A DNA stretch of 26,375 nucleotides, taken from positions 1-26,375 of IMG/VR virus record IMGVR_UViG_3300025671_000431; one strand, written 5' to 3'. The notes below the pieces were generated by a model. The model worked only from the letters and a program-made list of their open reading frames with translations. It had not been told where the DNA came from and searched no databases. The stretch is from a virus. This document shows, piece after piece, positions 16,577 to 23,397 of this stretch; positions within the stretch are counted from its first letter, which is position 1, and each line of letters begins with the position of its first letter. Position numbers and translations under genes: made by a program.

Positions 16577-16639
16577 CATCAAGATCATATCGTGTATGAC
16601 GTGATCTATAATTTATTTTATCTTTTTTTATAAATAAAT

Positions 16640-16668
16640 GTTGCATAGCGTGTAACATCAGTTATAAT
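16640..16668 (+). promoter_or_regulatory. Early-type promoter with 17-bp operator (site 2)
   Basis: -35 TTGCAT (16641-16646), 16-base spacer, -10 TATAAT (16663-16668). The palindrome GTTGC-N7-GTAAC (16640-16656) covers the -35 box. From the second half of the palindrome to 10 bases past the -10 box it is identical to site 1, which faces the other way at 1969-1997. The leader continues with CTAAC repeats and AAGGA. Confidence 0.85.
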
Positions 16669-16703
16669 ATAATTACTAACCAACTAACAAAAGGAAAAAC
16701 AAA

Positions 16704-17414
16704 ATGTCAAACATCATCACAAATATCGAAAACCTACTTGTAGAATCAAAAACCTTTTCAAATCAAGATTTTCTAGTAAAAAACTTTATGAAAAATGAAG
16801 AATTATCAAATAGAACAGATTCTGTTTTTATTCAAGATCAAAAAGGAAATATTATATTCAAAGGTGATTTTGATTCTGCGATCAAATTGTTAGAAGCAGA
16901 AAAAAATATCATCACTTCTTCACACTTTGATTTTTTAGAATCAGATGCAATATCATTGTTTATTACAGTCACAACAGAAGAAGAAGAAGAAGAAAAAGCA
17001 TCAACAAAATTCAAAATAGAAATCTTATTTGGTTTTTATTTCACATACACAGAAAATCTTAATTTAGAACTCAAAGAAGATTTTCAATATCTACAAGAAG
17101 AATTGAAATCTGTATTCTCTCAAATCAAATACAATCATATTGATGATCTTATGTATTGTGACTTTGAAGATATCACAGAAACATCAAATAAAGACTTGAA
17201 AAAACTCATTAGAGAGTATCAAATCAGAACAGACTATACAATCATCACAGAAGATATGTTTAACGCTGTAACATCAAAATATGAGATTCAATCAAGTACA
17301 TTTACATCTAAAGCAACAAAACATTATGATTTGACTTATAAAAGATACTTGAAAAATAGTAGAACATTCAAATATCAAGGAAATACATACATACATAAAG
17401 AACAAATGATCTAA
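16704..17414 (+). CDS. Unknown protein in a single-gene early-type unit (236 aa)
   Basis: Start at ATG 16704, with AAAAGGA upstream. The protein is acidic, with a run of Glu at about residues 93-98 and a Tyr/Phe-rich middle (FKIEILFGFYFTYTENLNLELKEDFQYL). No signal peptide, membrane span, cysteine pair or catalytic motif that I recognise. It has its own operator-controlled promoter and its own terminator, and lies between lysis and fibre genes, as a moron-type cassette would. Codon use looks slightly more A-rich than in the structural genes. Possible roles include host takeover or anti-defence, but nothing in the sequence proves it. Confidence 0.85.
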   Translation: MSNIITNIENLLVESKTFSNQDFLVKNFMKNEELSNRTDSVFIQDQKGNIIFKGDFDSAIKLLEAEKNIITSSHFDFLESDAISLFITVTTEEEEEEKASTKFKIEILFGFYFTYTENLNLELKEDFQYLQEELKSVFSQIKYNHIDDLMYCDFEDITETSNKDLKKLIREYQIRTDYTIITEDMFNAVTSKYEIQSSTFTSKATKHYDLTYKRYLKNSRTFKYQGNTYIHKEQMI

Positions 17415-17437
17415 CAATCAACAACCAAACAATCAAC

Positions 17438-17465
17438 AAAGACTTCTTCTGAGGTCTTTTTTTTT
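17438..17465 (+). terminator. Terminator of the 236-aa gene
   Basis: AAAGAC (17438-17443) pairs with GTCTTT (17454-17459) with two inner pairs, followed by a run of T to 17465. It lies 23 bases after the stop codon and isolates the unit from the fibre genes. Confidence 0.85.
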
Positions 17466-17473
17466 GCCTTGTT

Positions 17474-17502
17474 TTGTGTATTACAATATATTGATATATA
17501 AT
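17474..17502 (+). promoter_or_regulatory. Promoter of the tail-fibre cassette
   Basis: TTGTGT (17474-17479), 17-base spacer, TATAAT (17497-17502), placed between the upstream terminator and the first fibre-region gene at 17525. It lacks the 17-bp operator palindrome of the early sites, so it is probably controlled differently. Confidence 0.6.
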
Positions 17503-17524
17503 ACTCAGAAGGCAGGAAAAAGAT

Positions 17525-17935
17525 ATGGGCATGGGTTTTGGTAAATTTACAGGATCGATCACTGGTATAGGTACAACCTACGATCTAACAAAGAAAGCAG
17601 AGATTGATCTGAACTACAATCCTAGAACTGCAAGATTTTTAGCTCATGTTTCCTATCTCAATATTCAATGCTCTAACCTTGCTCCTGCAGATAAACCTGA
17701 TGAGATCACAATCTGCATATCAGAAGATCCTGAAGGGGATCAGATGATTGTAACAGATACCACAAGTACATTACAACATGGTCTATCAACTGATACAAAA
17801 GCAACAGCGATCTATAAGATTGACGTTATCATAACCTTAGATCGTGCAGATACAGTATATCTTCACATCAAAACCAACAAGGGAACCTTAGAGCTTAACG
17901 AGGCCTTTATAACTTGGCAGGATGAAAAGAAATAA
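17525..17935 (+). CDS. Fibre-cassette protein, probable virion component (136 aa)
   Basis: Starts at ATG 17525 with AGGA upstream. Beta-rich with conserved-looking blocks GFGKFTGSITGIGTTYDLTK, LNYNPRTARFLAHVSYLNIQ and DADTVYLHIKTNKG-like strands near the end. No signal peptide or membrane span. The overlap of its stop with the next start (TAATG) and the fibre gene further on suggest a tail-fibre accessory or adhesin component. Family not recognised by name. Confidence 0.65.
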   Translation: MGMGFGKFTGSITGIGTTYDLTKKAEIDLNYNPRTARFLAHVSYLNIQCSNLAPADKPDEITICISEDPEGDQMIVTDTTSTLQHGLSTDTKATAIYKIDVIITLDRADTVYLHIKTNKGTLELNEAFITWQDEKK

Positions 17936-18195
17936 TGTCTATCGGTAATGTATTCAATAATTCAGGAGGTACAGCATCTTCAGGAGGAGGAGGATCTTCA
18001 GATGGTACGATCAAAGAGGTATCATTTACAAATCAAACCTCTCTATCTATCTCTCATGATTTTTCGCATCATCCAACAGTTATAATTGTTGATGCTTCAG
18101 GAAATCTTATAGAAGCACAAGTTCAATATAATTCAAGTAGCAATATATTGATAAATTTTGCTATTTCTGTTTCAGGTACTGTAATAATTAGATAA
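17935..18195 (+). CDS. Short fibre-tip-like protein sharing the C-terminal domain of the long fibre
   Basis: 86 aa. After a glycine/serine-rich linker (residues about 8-23) comes a domain VSFTNQTSLSISHDFSHHPT, VIIVDASGNLIEAQVQYN and a final strand VSGTVIIR. The same order of features (T-SI-H-F/L, then V-I-D-SG/D-LI/V-AQV) makes up the last ~70 residues of the 416-aa fibre encoded next. It thus looks like a detached copy of the fibre tip. It may add to or compete for a tip position on the fibre. Confidence 0.65.
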   Translation: MSIGNVFNNSGGTASSGGGGSSDGTIKEVSFTNQTSLSISHDFSHHPTVIIVDASGNLIEAQVQYNSSSNILINFAISVSGTVIIR

Positions 18196-18235
18196 TATAA
18201 TAGAGTCTTTTAACCCATAACAAAAGGATTTTATT

Positions 18236-19486
18236 ATGCCATTCAATAATTATGCTCCTCAGTACGTCTTCAAAGGTCAAGTACAATCAGATACTGCTCC
18301 TTCTGCAAACAATGATCTAGTAAGAAAGCAAGATGTATCAGGACTTTCATATATCTCCTCGATTGCTTCAGGTTCTTCGAGTTATCTATCTGTGACAAAT
18401 GGAGAATTATCTGTTTCAAACTTGCTTGTAACTGATGTTATTGTCAATACAACAGATGCTTCTTTGAGTGCTTATATCACAAACTCTGCTTCAGGTGACA
18501 ATCTAGGAGTAGGTGACATCGTTATCTTGACAGCTCCAACAGACAATCTTATGTATATTGTCAAAGCAGGAACAGGTTCACAGGCTTCAGACTATGAAGA
18601 GATTCAATCATCTTTAACATCTGCTGAAATCGTTGCATTGTTGACAGGTGGAACTGGGATCAGTGTTGCTTCAAATGGTACAATTGCAATTGATTTTACA
18701 GAATTCGATACAGATAGTATAACAGAAGGATCTTCAAATCTTTTCTATTCTTCTTCCTTGTTTGATACAGATTTTGGAGGAAAGAGCACAAGTGATCTAT
18801 CTGAAGGATCTAACTTGTATTACACAGATGCAAGAGCAAGAACAGCTGTTTCTGCTTCAGGAGATTTGAGCTATAATAATTCCACTGGTGTTTTTAATGT
18901 CGTAACTTATAAGAGTTCAGATTTTGATTTGGATTTTGGCGGTAAAGATACAGATGATCTTTCAGAAGGATCTACAAATCAATACTTTACAGATGCAAGA
19001 GCAAGAGCTTCTTTATCAGGTGGAAGTGGTATCAGTTATGATTCTTCAACAGGTCAAATTTCTGTTGATTCAGGTGATGGTCTTATTTTTGATATCTCAA
19101 CTGGAGAGATGAGCGTAAAACTTGGAACAAACAAAGGTCTTGAGTTTGTTTCAGGTGGTGTTAGTATGAAACTTGGAGATGGTTTTGCTTTCTCTTTGGC
19201 TGGTGAACTTGCTCTAAATTTGGGTGCAGGACTTGAAATTGATTCTGTGAATGGCCAATTAAAAGCAAATGATGATCACTTCAGAAAAGAATTTTCATCT
19301 CAATCTTTTACTGCAAATACAGGAAAAACGATAAATCATAACTTGGGCAAAAAATACGTACATGTATCAATCTATGATTCTTCGGATCAACTGGTACAAG
19401 CGCAGGTTTCTTTGACAGATGCAAACAATCTTGAAATAACTACATCTTCTTCCTTGACAGGAGTCACAGTAGTTGTTAGTATCTAA
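18236..19486 (+). CDS. Tail fibre protein with TDARAR repeats
   Basis: 416 aa, preceded by AAGGA. The N-terminus (YVFKGQVQSDTAPSANNDLV) is the usual virion-anchoring start of repeat-type phage fibres. From about residue 158 to 258 it has repeats of DFGGK-T-DLSEGS-YFTDARAR, a motif common in tail fibres. A glycine-rich beta region follows (GLEFVSGGVSMKLG), then a C-terminal domain from about residue 345 (INHNLGKKYVHVSIYDSS) like that of the 86-aa neighbour. It probably trimerises and recognises the host. No chaperone gene is obvious. Confidence 0.8.
   Translation: MPFNNYAPQYVFKGQVQSDTAPSANNDLVRKQDVSGLSYISSIASGSSSYLSVTNGELSVSNLLVTDVIVNTTDASLSAYITNSASGDNLGVGDIVILTAPTDNLMYIVKAGTGSQASDYEEIQSSLTSAEIVALLTGGTGISVASNGTIAIDFTEFDTDSITEGSSNLFYSSSLFDTDFGGKSTSDLSEGSNLYYTDARARTAVSASGDLSYNNSTGVFNVVTYKSSDFDLDFGGKDTDDLSEGSTNQYFTDARARASLSGGSGISYDSSTGQISVDSGDGLIFDISTGEMSVKLGTNKGLEFVSGGVSMKLGDGFAFSLAGELALNLGAGLEIDSVNGQLKANDDHFRKEFSSQSFTANTGKTINHNLGKKYVHVSIYDSSDQLVQAQVSLTDANNLEITTSSSLTGVTVVVSI
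18770..19005 (+). repeat. Diverged direct repeats in the fibre gene
   Basis: Two copies, 18770-18840 and 18932-19005, encode the DFGGK-DLSEGS-TDARAR unit. They differ by one codon in length and end in the same bases (AGATGCAAGAGCAAG). A third, degenerate copy lies just upstream (about 18706-18769). Such repeats can recombine to change fibre length. Confidence 0.75.
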
Positions 19487-19502
19487 TGGGGTTTGTTTTT
19501 GC

Positions 19503-19540
19503 CATGTTTCTCCGAACATGATATTTTAAAATAGAAACAT
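19503..19540 (+). other. Two overlapping hairpins after the fibre gene
   Basis: CATGTT (19503-19508) can pair with AACATG (19515-19520), or ATGTTTCT (19504-19511) can pair with AGAAACAT (19533-19540). The two cannot form together. They lie in the 207-base gap 19487-19693, before the main terminator. Function unknown. Confidence 0.45.
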
Positions 19541-19578
19541 TATTTGTTTTACTATTGTTTGTTGTTAGTTATTTAAGG

Positions 19579-19617
19579 CTCCTACAGAAGTTCGTCCTGT
19601 GGGAGTTCTTTTTTTTT
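19579..19617 (+). terminator. Terminator of the fibre cassette
   Basis: CTCCTACAG (19579-19587) pairs with CTGTGGGAG (19597-19605) over nine pairs including one G-T, followed by a T-rich run to 19617. Confidence 0.92.
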
Positions 19618-19629
19618 GTTGTTTTTTTA

Positions 19630-19664
19630 TTGGACTTATTCAAAGATGTTACTTATAATGTAAC
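19630..19664 (+). promoter_or_regulatory. Promoter and operator of the replication operon (site 3)
   Basis: -35 TTGGAC (19630-19635), 18-base spacer, -10 TATAAT (19654-19659). Here the 17-bp palindrome GTTAC-N7-GTAAC (19648-19664) covers the -10 box, not the -35 as at sites 1, 2 and 5. The leader has CTAACAA repeats and AAGGA. Confidence 0.8.
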
Positions 19665-19693
19665 TACTAACAACTAACAAAAGGAAAAACAAT

Positions 19694-20011
19694 ATGATAA
19701 ATTTCATACTCGATTTTCAAGATGAGAATGTCATCATTCAACTTGAAAAGAAATCATACATCTTTGATAATGCTAGAAATGGAGCAGAGGCAGTTTATTA
19801 TCTTCTTCAAGGCATTGATACAATTGAATCTCTAGGAGGTAAAGAATATTTATTCTCGTGTATTGTACGATATGATCATGAGGATGTTGAAAATATTATG
19901 AAGACCTTCACAGAATACAAAAAAGAAAATGAATTTGATTCATTATTTGCGGAAATCTTTTTTGAAGAAGTACACCTTGCATGGTACGTTAGAGGAGGCT
20001 GTGATGAATAA
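19694..20011 (+). CDS. Hypothetical protein, first gene of the replication operon (105 aa)
   Basis: Start at ATG 19694, with AAAAGGA about ten bases upstream. Acidic, mixed alpha/beta (INFILDFQDENVIIQLEKKSY, then VENIMKTFTEYKKENEFDSLF). No domain recognised. It overlaps the initiator gene by eight bases, so the two are likely translated in coupled fashion. Confidence 0.7.
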   Translation: MINFILDFQDENVIIQLEKKSYIFDNARNGAEAVYYLLQGIDTIESLGGKEYLFSCIVRYDHEDVENIMKTFTEYKKENEFDSLFAEIFFEEVHLAWYVRGGCDE

Positions 20012-20999
20012 CCAATTTGCTATTATATACAAAGAAGAAATTGCTATGCTTCGAGACTGTAAAACAGTTACAAAAAGCGTTTTCATGGCATTATCATATC
20101 ATTTCAGTACAGAAGAAAAAGAAGGCGTTAGAACTAGGTTCTGCTGTCCTTCTTATGATGTTATATCTGATCTTACAGGATACTCAAAAGGAAGCATAAA
20201 AAGAGCTATCAGAGAACTCAAAGATAAAGGTGTTCTATCTTCAAAAAAGAGAATGGGATCATCTTCTTTGATTTATGTTGAATACAAAATTGATACTACA
20301 GAAGGATCACATGTTAAGCCTTTCGAGGGATCACATGTTAAGCCCACAGAAGGATCACATGTTGATACCTCAGAAGGATCACATGTTAAGCCCAAAGAAG
20401 GATCACATGTTAAGCCCACAATTAACAACAAAGATAACAACAAAGAATTAACAACAAATATTAACAGATTGATATTGTCAGAAAAGCAAAAAACAATCTT
20501 AGATCATTTTTGTCAATTCTTTGGATGGATAACCAAAGAAGATTACATTGAAGACCTTGAAAATAAACTGCCTTCTTCCTGTTCTGAATATCTTACAGAT
20601 GAATTGATGTTGATAGGTGCATACAATTTGAAAAGAATCGAGGAGAAGAAAGGAGCATGGACTGGTAACTATTTTATTACTGGAATTGTTAGATGGATTG
20701 AAGGAGGAAAAGGAAAATCATCAAAACCTTCTGTTTATATGAGTTCTTTGATTGAGAGGTTACATAAAGAGGTTCTTCCATTCAAACGAGAAAAGAAGCA
20801 AATCAAAGAAGAGCAACCTTTGAAAATAGCAACCACAAAAGAAGGTCAAGAGGATTTTGATTGGTTGCTAGATCATCTTATCAAACAATATCAGAATCTT
20901 CCTTCAGGCCTCAACAGGGATCAACTTATCAATCTCAAAGAATCCGTATATTGTCACGATCTCAATCTTCAAAAAATAAAAACAGCTATAGGAGAGTAA
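20004..20999 (+). CDS. Replication initiator protein with N-terminal winged HTH (lambda O-like layout)
   Basis: 331 aa from ATG 20004, preceded by GAGGAGG; a longer reading from 19929 would run through the previous gene. Residues about 1-95 form a winged helix of the kind seen in phage initiators (CCPSYDVISDLTGYSKGSIKRAIRELKDKGVL). Residues 100-139 are five 8-residue repeats of EGSHVKPT type, encoded by DNA iterons. The C-terminal part (DEDYIEDLENKL-like region, then GAWTGNYFITGIVRWIEGG) resembles replisome-organiser proteins that load a helicase. The initiator probably binds the iterons in its own gene. No helicase or loader gene is clear nearby. Confidence 0.75.
   Translation: MNNQFAIIYKEEIAMLRDCKTVTKSVFMALSYHFSTEEKEGVRTRFCCPSYDVISDLTGYSKGSIKRAIRELKDKGVLSSKKRMGSSSLIYVEYKIDTTEGSHVKPFEGSHVKPTEGSHVDTSEGSHVKPKEGSHVKPTINNKDNNKELTTNINRLILSEKQKTILDHFCQFFGWITKEDYIEDLENKLPSSCSEYLTDELMLIGAYNLKRIEEKKGAWTGNYFITGIVRWIEGGKGKSSKPSVYMSSLIERLHKEVLPFKREKKQIKEEQPLKIATTKEGQEDFDWLLDHLIKQYQNLPSGLNRDQLINLKESVYCHDLNLQKIKTAIGE
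20301..20420 (+). repeat. Five 24-bp iterons, probable replication origin
   Basis: Five units with an exact 24-base period: 20301, 20325, 20349, 20373 and 20397. All share GGATCACATGTT, and four continue AAGCC; the third differs there. The units keep the reading frame. Location after the DNA-binding domain of an initiator and before an A/T-rich stretch matches the lambda-type origin. Confidence 0.85.
20421..20475 (+). other. A/T-rich stretch beside the iterons, possible unwinding element
   Basis: Directly follows the last iteron. Nearly free of G and C pairs, with repeated TTAACAACAAA-type units and an A-rich upper strand. It encodes a simple Asn/Lys/Thr linker of the initiator. In lambda the same position holds the easily melted region. 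Confidence 0.6.
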
Positions 21000-21000
21000 C

Positions 21001-21309
21001 ATGAAACACATAGCAAGCAATCTAACAGAATATACAGATAAAAATATCAAAACCTTACAGGAGCAGTATGAGGAGAATAAGAAGAAACTATCTAGTGATC
21101 TTGATCTTCATGTTGATGATATGGTTATTTTCAGGAAAAAAGAATTGTCAAAGGTTCAAATTGTTGGTAAGATTCTTTCAATCACTGAAAACACATTACA
21201 TGTCAAGACATTTGTTTCTTTTAAGGGGATCAATGAATTCTATCTTGATATCGGAGCAGTTAAAAAGTATGATACAGTATCGAATAGCAAACAGCATAAG
21301 AAAACTTGA
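21001..21309 (+). CDS. Hypothetical protein in the replication operon (102 aa)
   Basis: ATG 21001 follows the initiator stop by one base, with GGAG about eight bases upstream. It has an N-terminal helix (LTEYTDKNIKTLQEQYEENKKK) and a small beta-rich part (VDDMVIFRKKELSKVQIVGKIL, then TLHVKTFVSFKG) that could be an SH3- or OB-like barrel. Overlaps the HNH gene. Not recognised. Confidence 0.65.
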   Translation: MKHIASNLTEYTDKNIKTLQEQYEENKKKLSSDLDLHVDDMVIFRKKELSKVQIVGKILSITENTLHVKTFVSFKGINEFYLDIGAVKKYDTVSNSKQHKKT

Positions 21310-21934
21310 AACGATAGAAGATTCTCTGAGATTCTTTGAATCTGCAAAAAAAGAAGAAGAAGAATCTCTGTTAAATCTTATATCTAACTATATGCAACAA
21401 TGTACAGCAGAAGAGAATCAGGAAGGGATAGATAGTCTTGTCAGATATTTATACTGGTATACAGATTTTAAGCCTTCTCACATCTCAGAGATTACAGGAA
21501 TAGATAACAGAACAATTACAAAAAGAGCAGGGGATCTCGTGTTCTCTGCTTCCTGTTCTCGCTGTCAAACATCTTTTGCAAACAGAAGAACCTCAAGAAC
21601 CGATCAAGGCTCTCATCTTTGTCCTGCTTGTCAAAATCAGGATATTCTAGATCATCATAAAGTTTTTTTAGAAGATTGGATTGATAGCTCATGGGCTACT
21701 CATAAAAATCCAAAGATGGATCAGGGAACATATTCTGCATATCTTCACAGTCAACACTGGAAGAAAACACGAGGAGAAGCATTAAAAAGAGCATCTTATA
21801 GATGTCAAGCATGTTCCTCCAAAGATGAGATTCTAGATGTTCATCATAACTCTTATGATAGACTAGGAGCAGAAGATCCTTCTGATTTGATTGTTCTTTG
21901 TCGATCCTGTCATTCAAAGGTACATGGCAAATGA
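21269..21934 (+). CDS. HNH endonuclease with extra zinc ribbon
   Basis: 221 aa from ATG 21269; ATG 21233 (with AAGGGG upstream) is an alternative start, and the frame is open further back within the previous gene. Order: a helical N-terminus (about 1-45), an HTH-like part (HISEITGIDNRTITKRAGDL, 71-90), a zinc ribbon with C96, C99, C118 and C121, and an HNH domain with C179, C182, VHHNSYDRLG (H192, H193) and C211, C214, H219. The HNH motif is complete. It may act in recombination, replication or host DNA breakdown. It is not next to the terminase, unlike packaging-linked HNH enzymes. Confidence 0.8.
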   Translation: MIQYRIANSIRKLETIEDSLRFFESAKKEEEESLLNLISNYMQQCTAEENQEGIDSLVRYLYWYTDFKPSHISEITGIDNRTITKRAGDLVFSASCSRCQTSFANRRTSRTDQGSHLCPACQNQDILDHHKVFLEDWIDSSWATHKNPKMDQGTYSAYLHSQHWKKTRGEALKRASYRCQACSSKDEILDVHHNSYDRLGAEDPSDLIVLCRSCHSKVHGK

Positions 21935-22278
21935 CTTGTCTAGTGAGTACAAAACGCAAAGAGATAGATAATAGCTATTCTGTTCTAGTCACTTGTTTGT
22001 CTTGTGGTTACTCTATGAGAGTTGACGCAGAGTTTGATAAGATTCTTTGCCTCAACTGTACCTGCAAACTATACAAAACAAAATACTTGTCACAGAAGGC
22101 CTTGAAAGAAAGAATATCGCACCTAGAAAAAGAACTGAAGCAGGAACTAGATGCAACAGCAAAAACTGTAATAGCAGGATTCTCTCCTGTATCTCCCTTC
22201 ACATCGTACAAAAAGAGCAAACAAAGATTAAAACGGATCTCTGCTCTTCCTGAAAAGATAAAAAAAGAGAAAAAATAA
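21931..22278 (+). CDS. Small zinc-ribbon protein
   Basis: 115 aa from ATG 21931, overlapping the HNH stop (ATGA). C22, C25, C40 and C43 make a CxxC-CxxC zinc ribbon (LVTCLSCGYSMR, then ILCLNCTC). The rest is a long Lys/Glu-rich helix (LKERISHLEKELKQELD) and a basic end. Possibly a DNA- or RNA-binding helper. Last gene before the next operator site; no clear terminator follows. Confidence 0.7.
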   Translation: MTCLVSTKRKEIDNSYSVLVTCLSCGYSMRVDAEFDKILCLNCTCKLYKTKYLSQKALKERISHLEKELKQELDATAKTVIAGFSPVSPFTSYKKSKQRLKRISALPEKIKKEKK

Positions 22279-22288
22279 CAAATAATTG

Positions 22289-22326
22289 TTTACAACTCCT
22301 TTTCTATGTGTTACATAATAAGTAAC
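22289..22326 (+). promoter_or_regulatory. Operator with weak promoter (site 4)
   Basis: The palindrome GTTAC-N7-GTAAC at 22310-22326 precedes the gene at 22347 and is followed by the same CTAACAAAGGAG leader type. A -35-like TTTACA (22289-22294) stands 17 bases before TACATA (22312-22317); the -10 match is poor. Confidence 0.6.
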
Positions 22327-22346
22327 AACTAACAAAGGAGAAACAA

Positions 22347-22556
22347 ATGATAGAAGTAGACTACAAACCAGTTCTAGAAAACAATACATTCAACTACATC
22401 AATGTCGTATCTAGCGCAGGAATCATCATTGAAAGATTCACTTGCAAAGAAAAGATGAGTGCATATCTTGTACAAAATTGCTTCCTTCCTTTTGAATGGA
22501 GAGCATACTGGAGAGAATACACAAATGAAACCTTCATTACAGTCTTTGTAATGTAA
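22347..22556 (+). CDS. Hypothetical protein (69 aa)
   Basis: ATG 22347 with AAAGGAG upstream. Compact mixed alpha/beta sequence (YINVVSSAGIIIERFTCKEKM, then FEWRAYWREYTNETFITVFVM). First gene of a small early operon under operator site 4. Not recognised. Confidence 0.65.
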   Translation: MIEVDYKPVLENNTFNYINVVSSAGIIIERFTCKEKMSAYLVQNCFLPFEWRAYWREYTNETFITVFVM

Positions 22557-22588
22557 TAACCAACAACTAACAACCATAGGAGAACAAA

Positions 22589-22708
22589 ATGAATACAATC
22601 ATTGAAATAGCTACTTTATGCCTTGAATATAGAACAGAGGTTTATATCTTCCTCTTCTCTTCTGCTCTTTTCACTTCTCTTCTTATGTTTGGAGGATCAA
22701 ATGAATAA
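22589..22708 (+). CDS. Tiny membrane protein (39 aa)
   Basis: ATG 22589 with AGGAGA about six bases upstream and a CTAACAAC leader before it. One hydrophobic span (VYIFLFSSALFTSLLMF, about residues 18-34). Its stop overlaps the next start, and the next gene's GGAGG lies within it. Could be a small membrane-acting early protein. Function unknown. Confidence 0.6.
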   Translation: MNTIIEIATLCLEYRTEVYIFLFSSALFTSLLMFGGSNE

Positions 22709-23099
22709 ACAGCAAATCATACAACACTTGAATGAATATGTCGATCAGATTGTAGAAGAACACAAGTTCAAACTCTTTTCTAGATACGTCAAAAGTAAGA
22801 AGGTGCAATTTGTAGATTGCTCTGTTGCTCCAAATCTAGAATATACATTCATGACTGGCAAAACCATAACAGGAGGCCACACTGTAAAAATCTTTGATAG
22901 ATTGGGCAAAAGAGAACCTCAAAGAATGCAATGTAGTTGTGCAGATTGGACTTATAGACTGAAGAAAGAACAGAAGCCTTGTAAACACATTTTCGCATTA
23001 ATAGAACGCTATCAAACCAAAAGAAAGTACTTGCTTGAAAAAGCATGGCTTATACAGCAGAAGAAACTTAAAGAACTAACCAACCTCAAAGGAGAATAG
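22701..23099 (+). CDS. SWIM zinc-finger protein (132 aa)
   Basis: Start at ATG 22701, chosen because GGAGG (22691-22695) precedes it; a reading from 22623 would pass through the small upstream gene. C78-x-C80, then C94-x-H96 (CSCADWTYRLKKEQKPCKHIFAL) is a classic SWIM motif, known for binding DNA or proteins in transposases, kinases and Rad51-linked factors. It is a stand-alone form with no other catalytic domain. In the early region it may join replication, recombination or host DNA control. Confidence 0.75.
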   Translation: MNKQQIIQHLNEYVDQIVEEHKFKLFSRYVKSKKVQFVDCSVAPNLEYTFMTGKTITGGHTVKIFDRLGKREPQRMQCSCADWTYRLKKEQKPCKHIFALIERYQTKRKYLLEKAWLIQQKKLKELTNLKGE

Positions 23100-23100
23100 A

Positions 23101-23370
23101 ATGAAACTCAATATCTATATCAATCGACTTGTTAGAAGCATTGAAAAAGAGATCGGAAAAAAAGAAGCAATGAATCTTCTAGGAGTACGTAGAGAAACGA
23201 TCTTCAGATGGAGAAAAAACTACTATGGCCTATCTGTAGACAATCTTGAACATATCTCTAGAAAATATTGTTCTGTATTTCCTGATTCTGATCTCAAAGA
23301 AGTGTTTATGCAAGGTTTGATCTGTTTGATGGAAGATAGACTATCTGATCCAAAGAAAATGAAGAATTAA
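23101..23370 (+). CDS. Small HTH DNA-binding protein, candidate regulator
   Basis: 89 aa. ATG 23101 follows the SWIM gene by one base, with AGGAGA upstream. The segment KKEAMNLLGVRRETIFRWRKNYYGLSVDNLEHISRKY (about residues 20-56) fits a Cro/CI or XRE-type HTH. It sits at the end of the operon under operator site 4 and just before site 5, which would suit an autoregulating repressor. No evidence links it to the operator directly. Confidence 0.65.
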   Translation: MKLNIYINRLVRSIEKEIGKKEAMNLLGVRRETIFRWRKNYYGLSVDNLEHISRKYCSVFPDSDLKEVFMQGLICLMEDRLSDPKKMKN

Positions 23371-23397
23371 TTATTTTGATCTTTTTTATATATATTT

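Noticed and set aside
20301-20420. CRISPR array
   Set aside because: The repeats are contiguous with a 24-base period, lack spacers and are within an open reading frame. Iterons explain them better.
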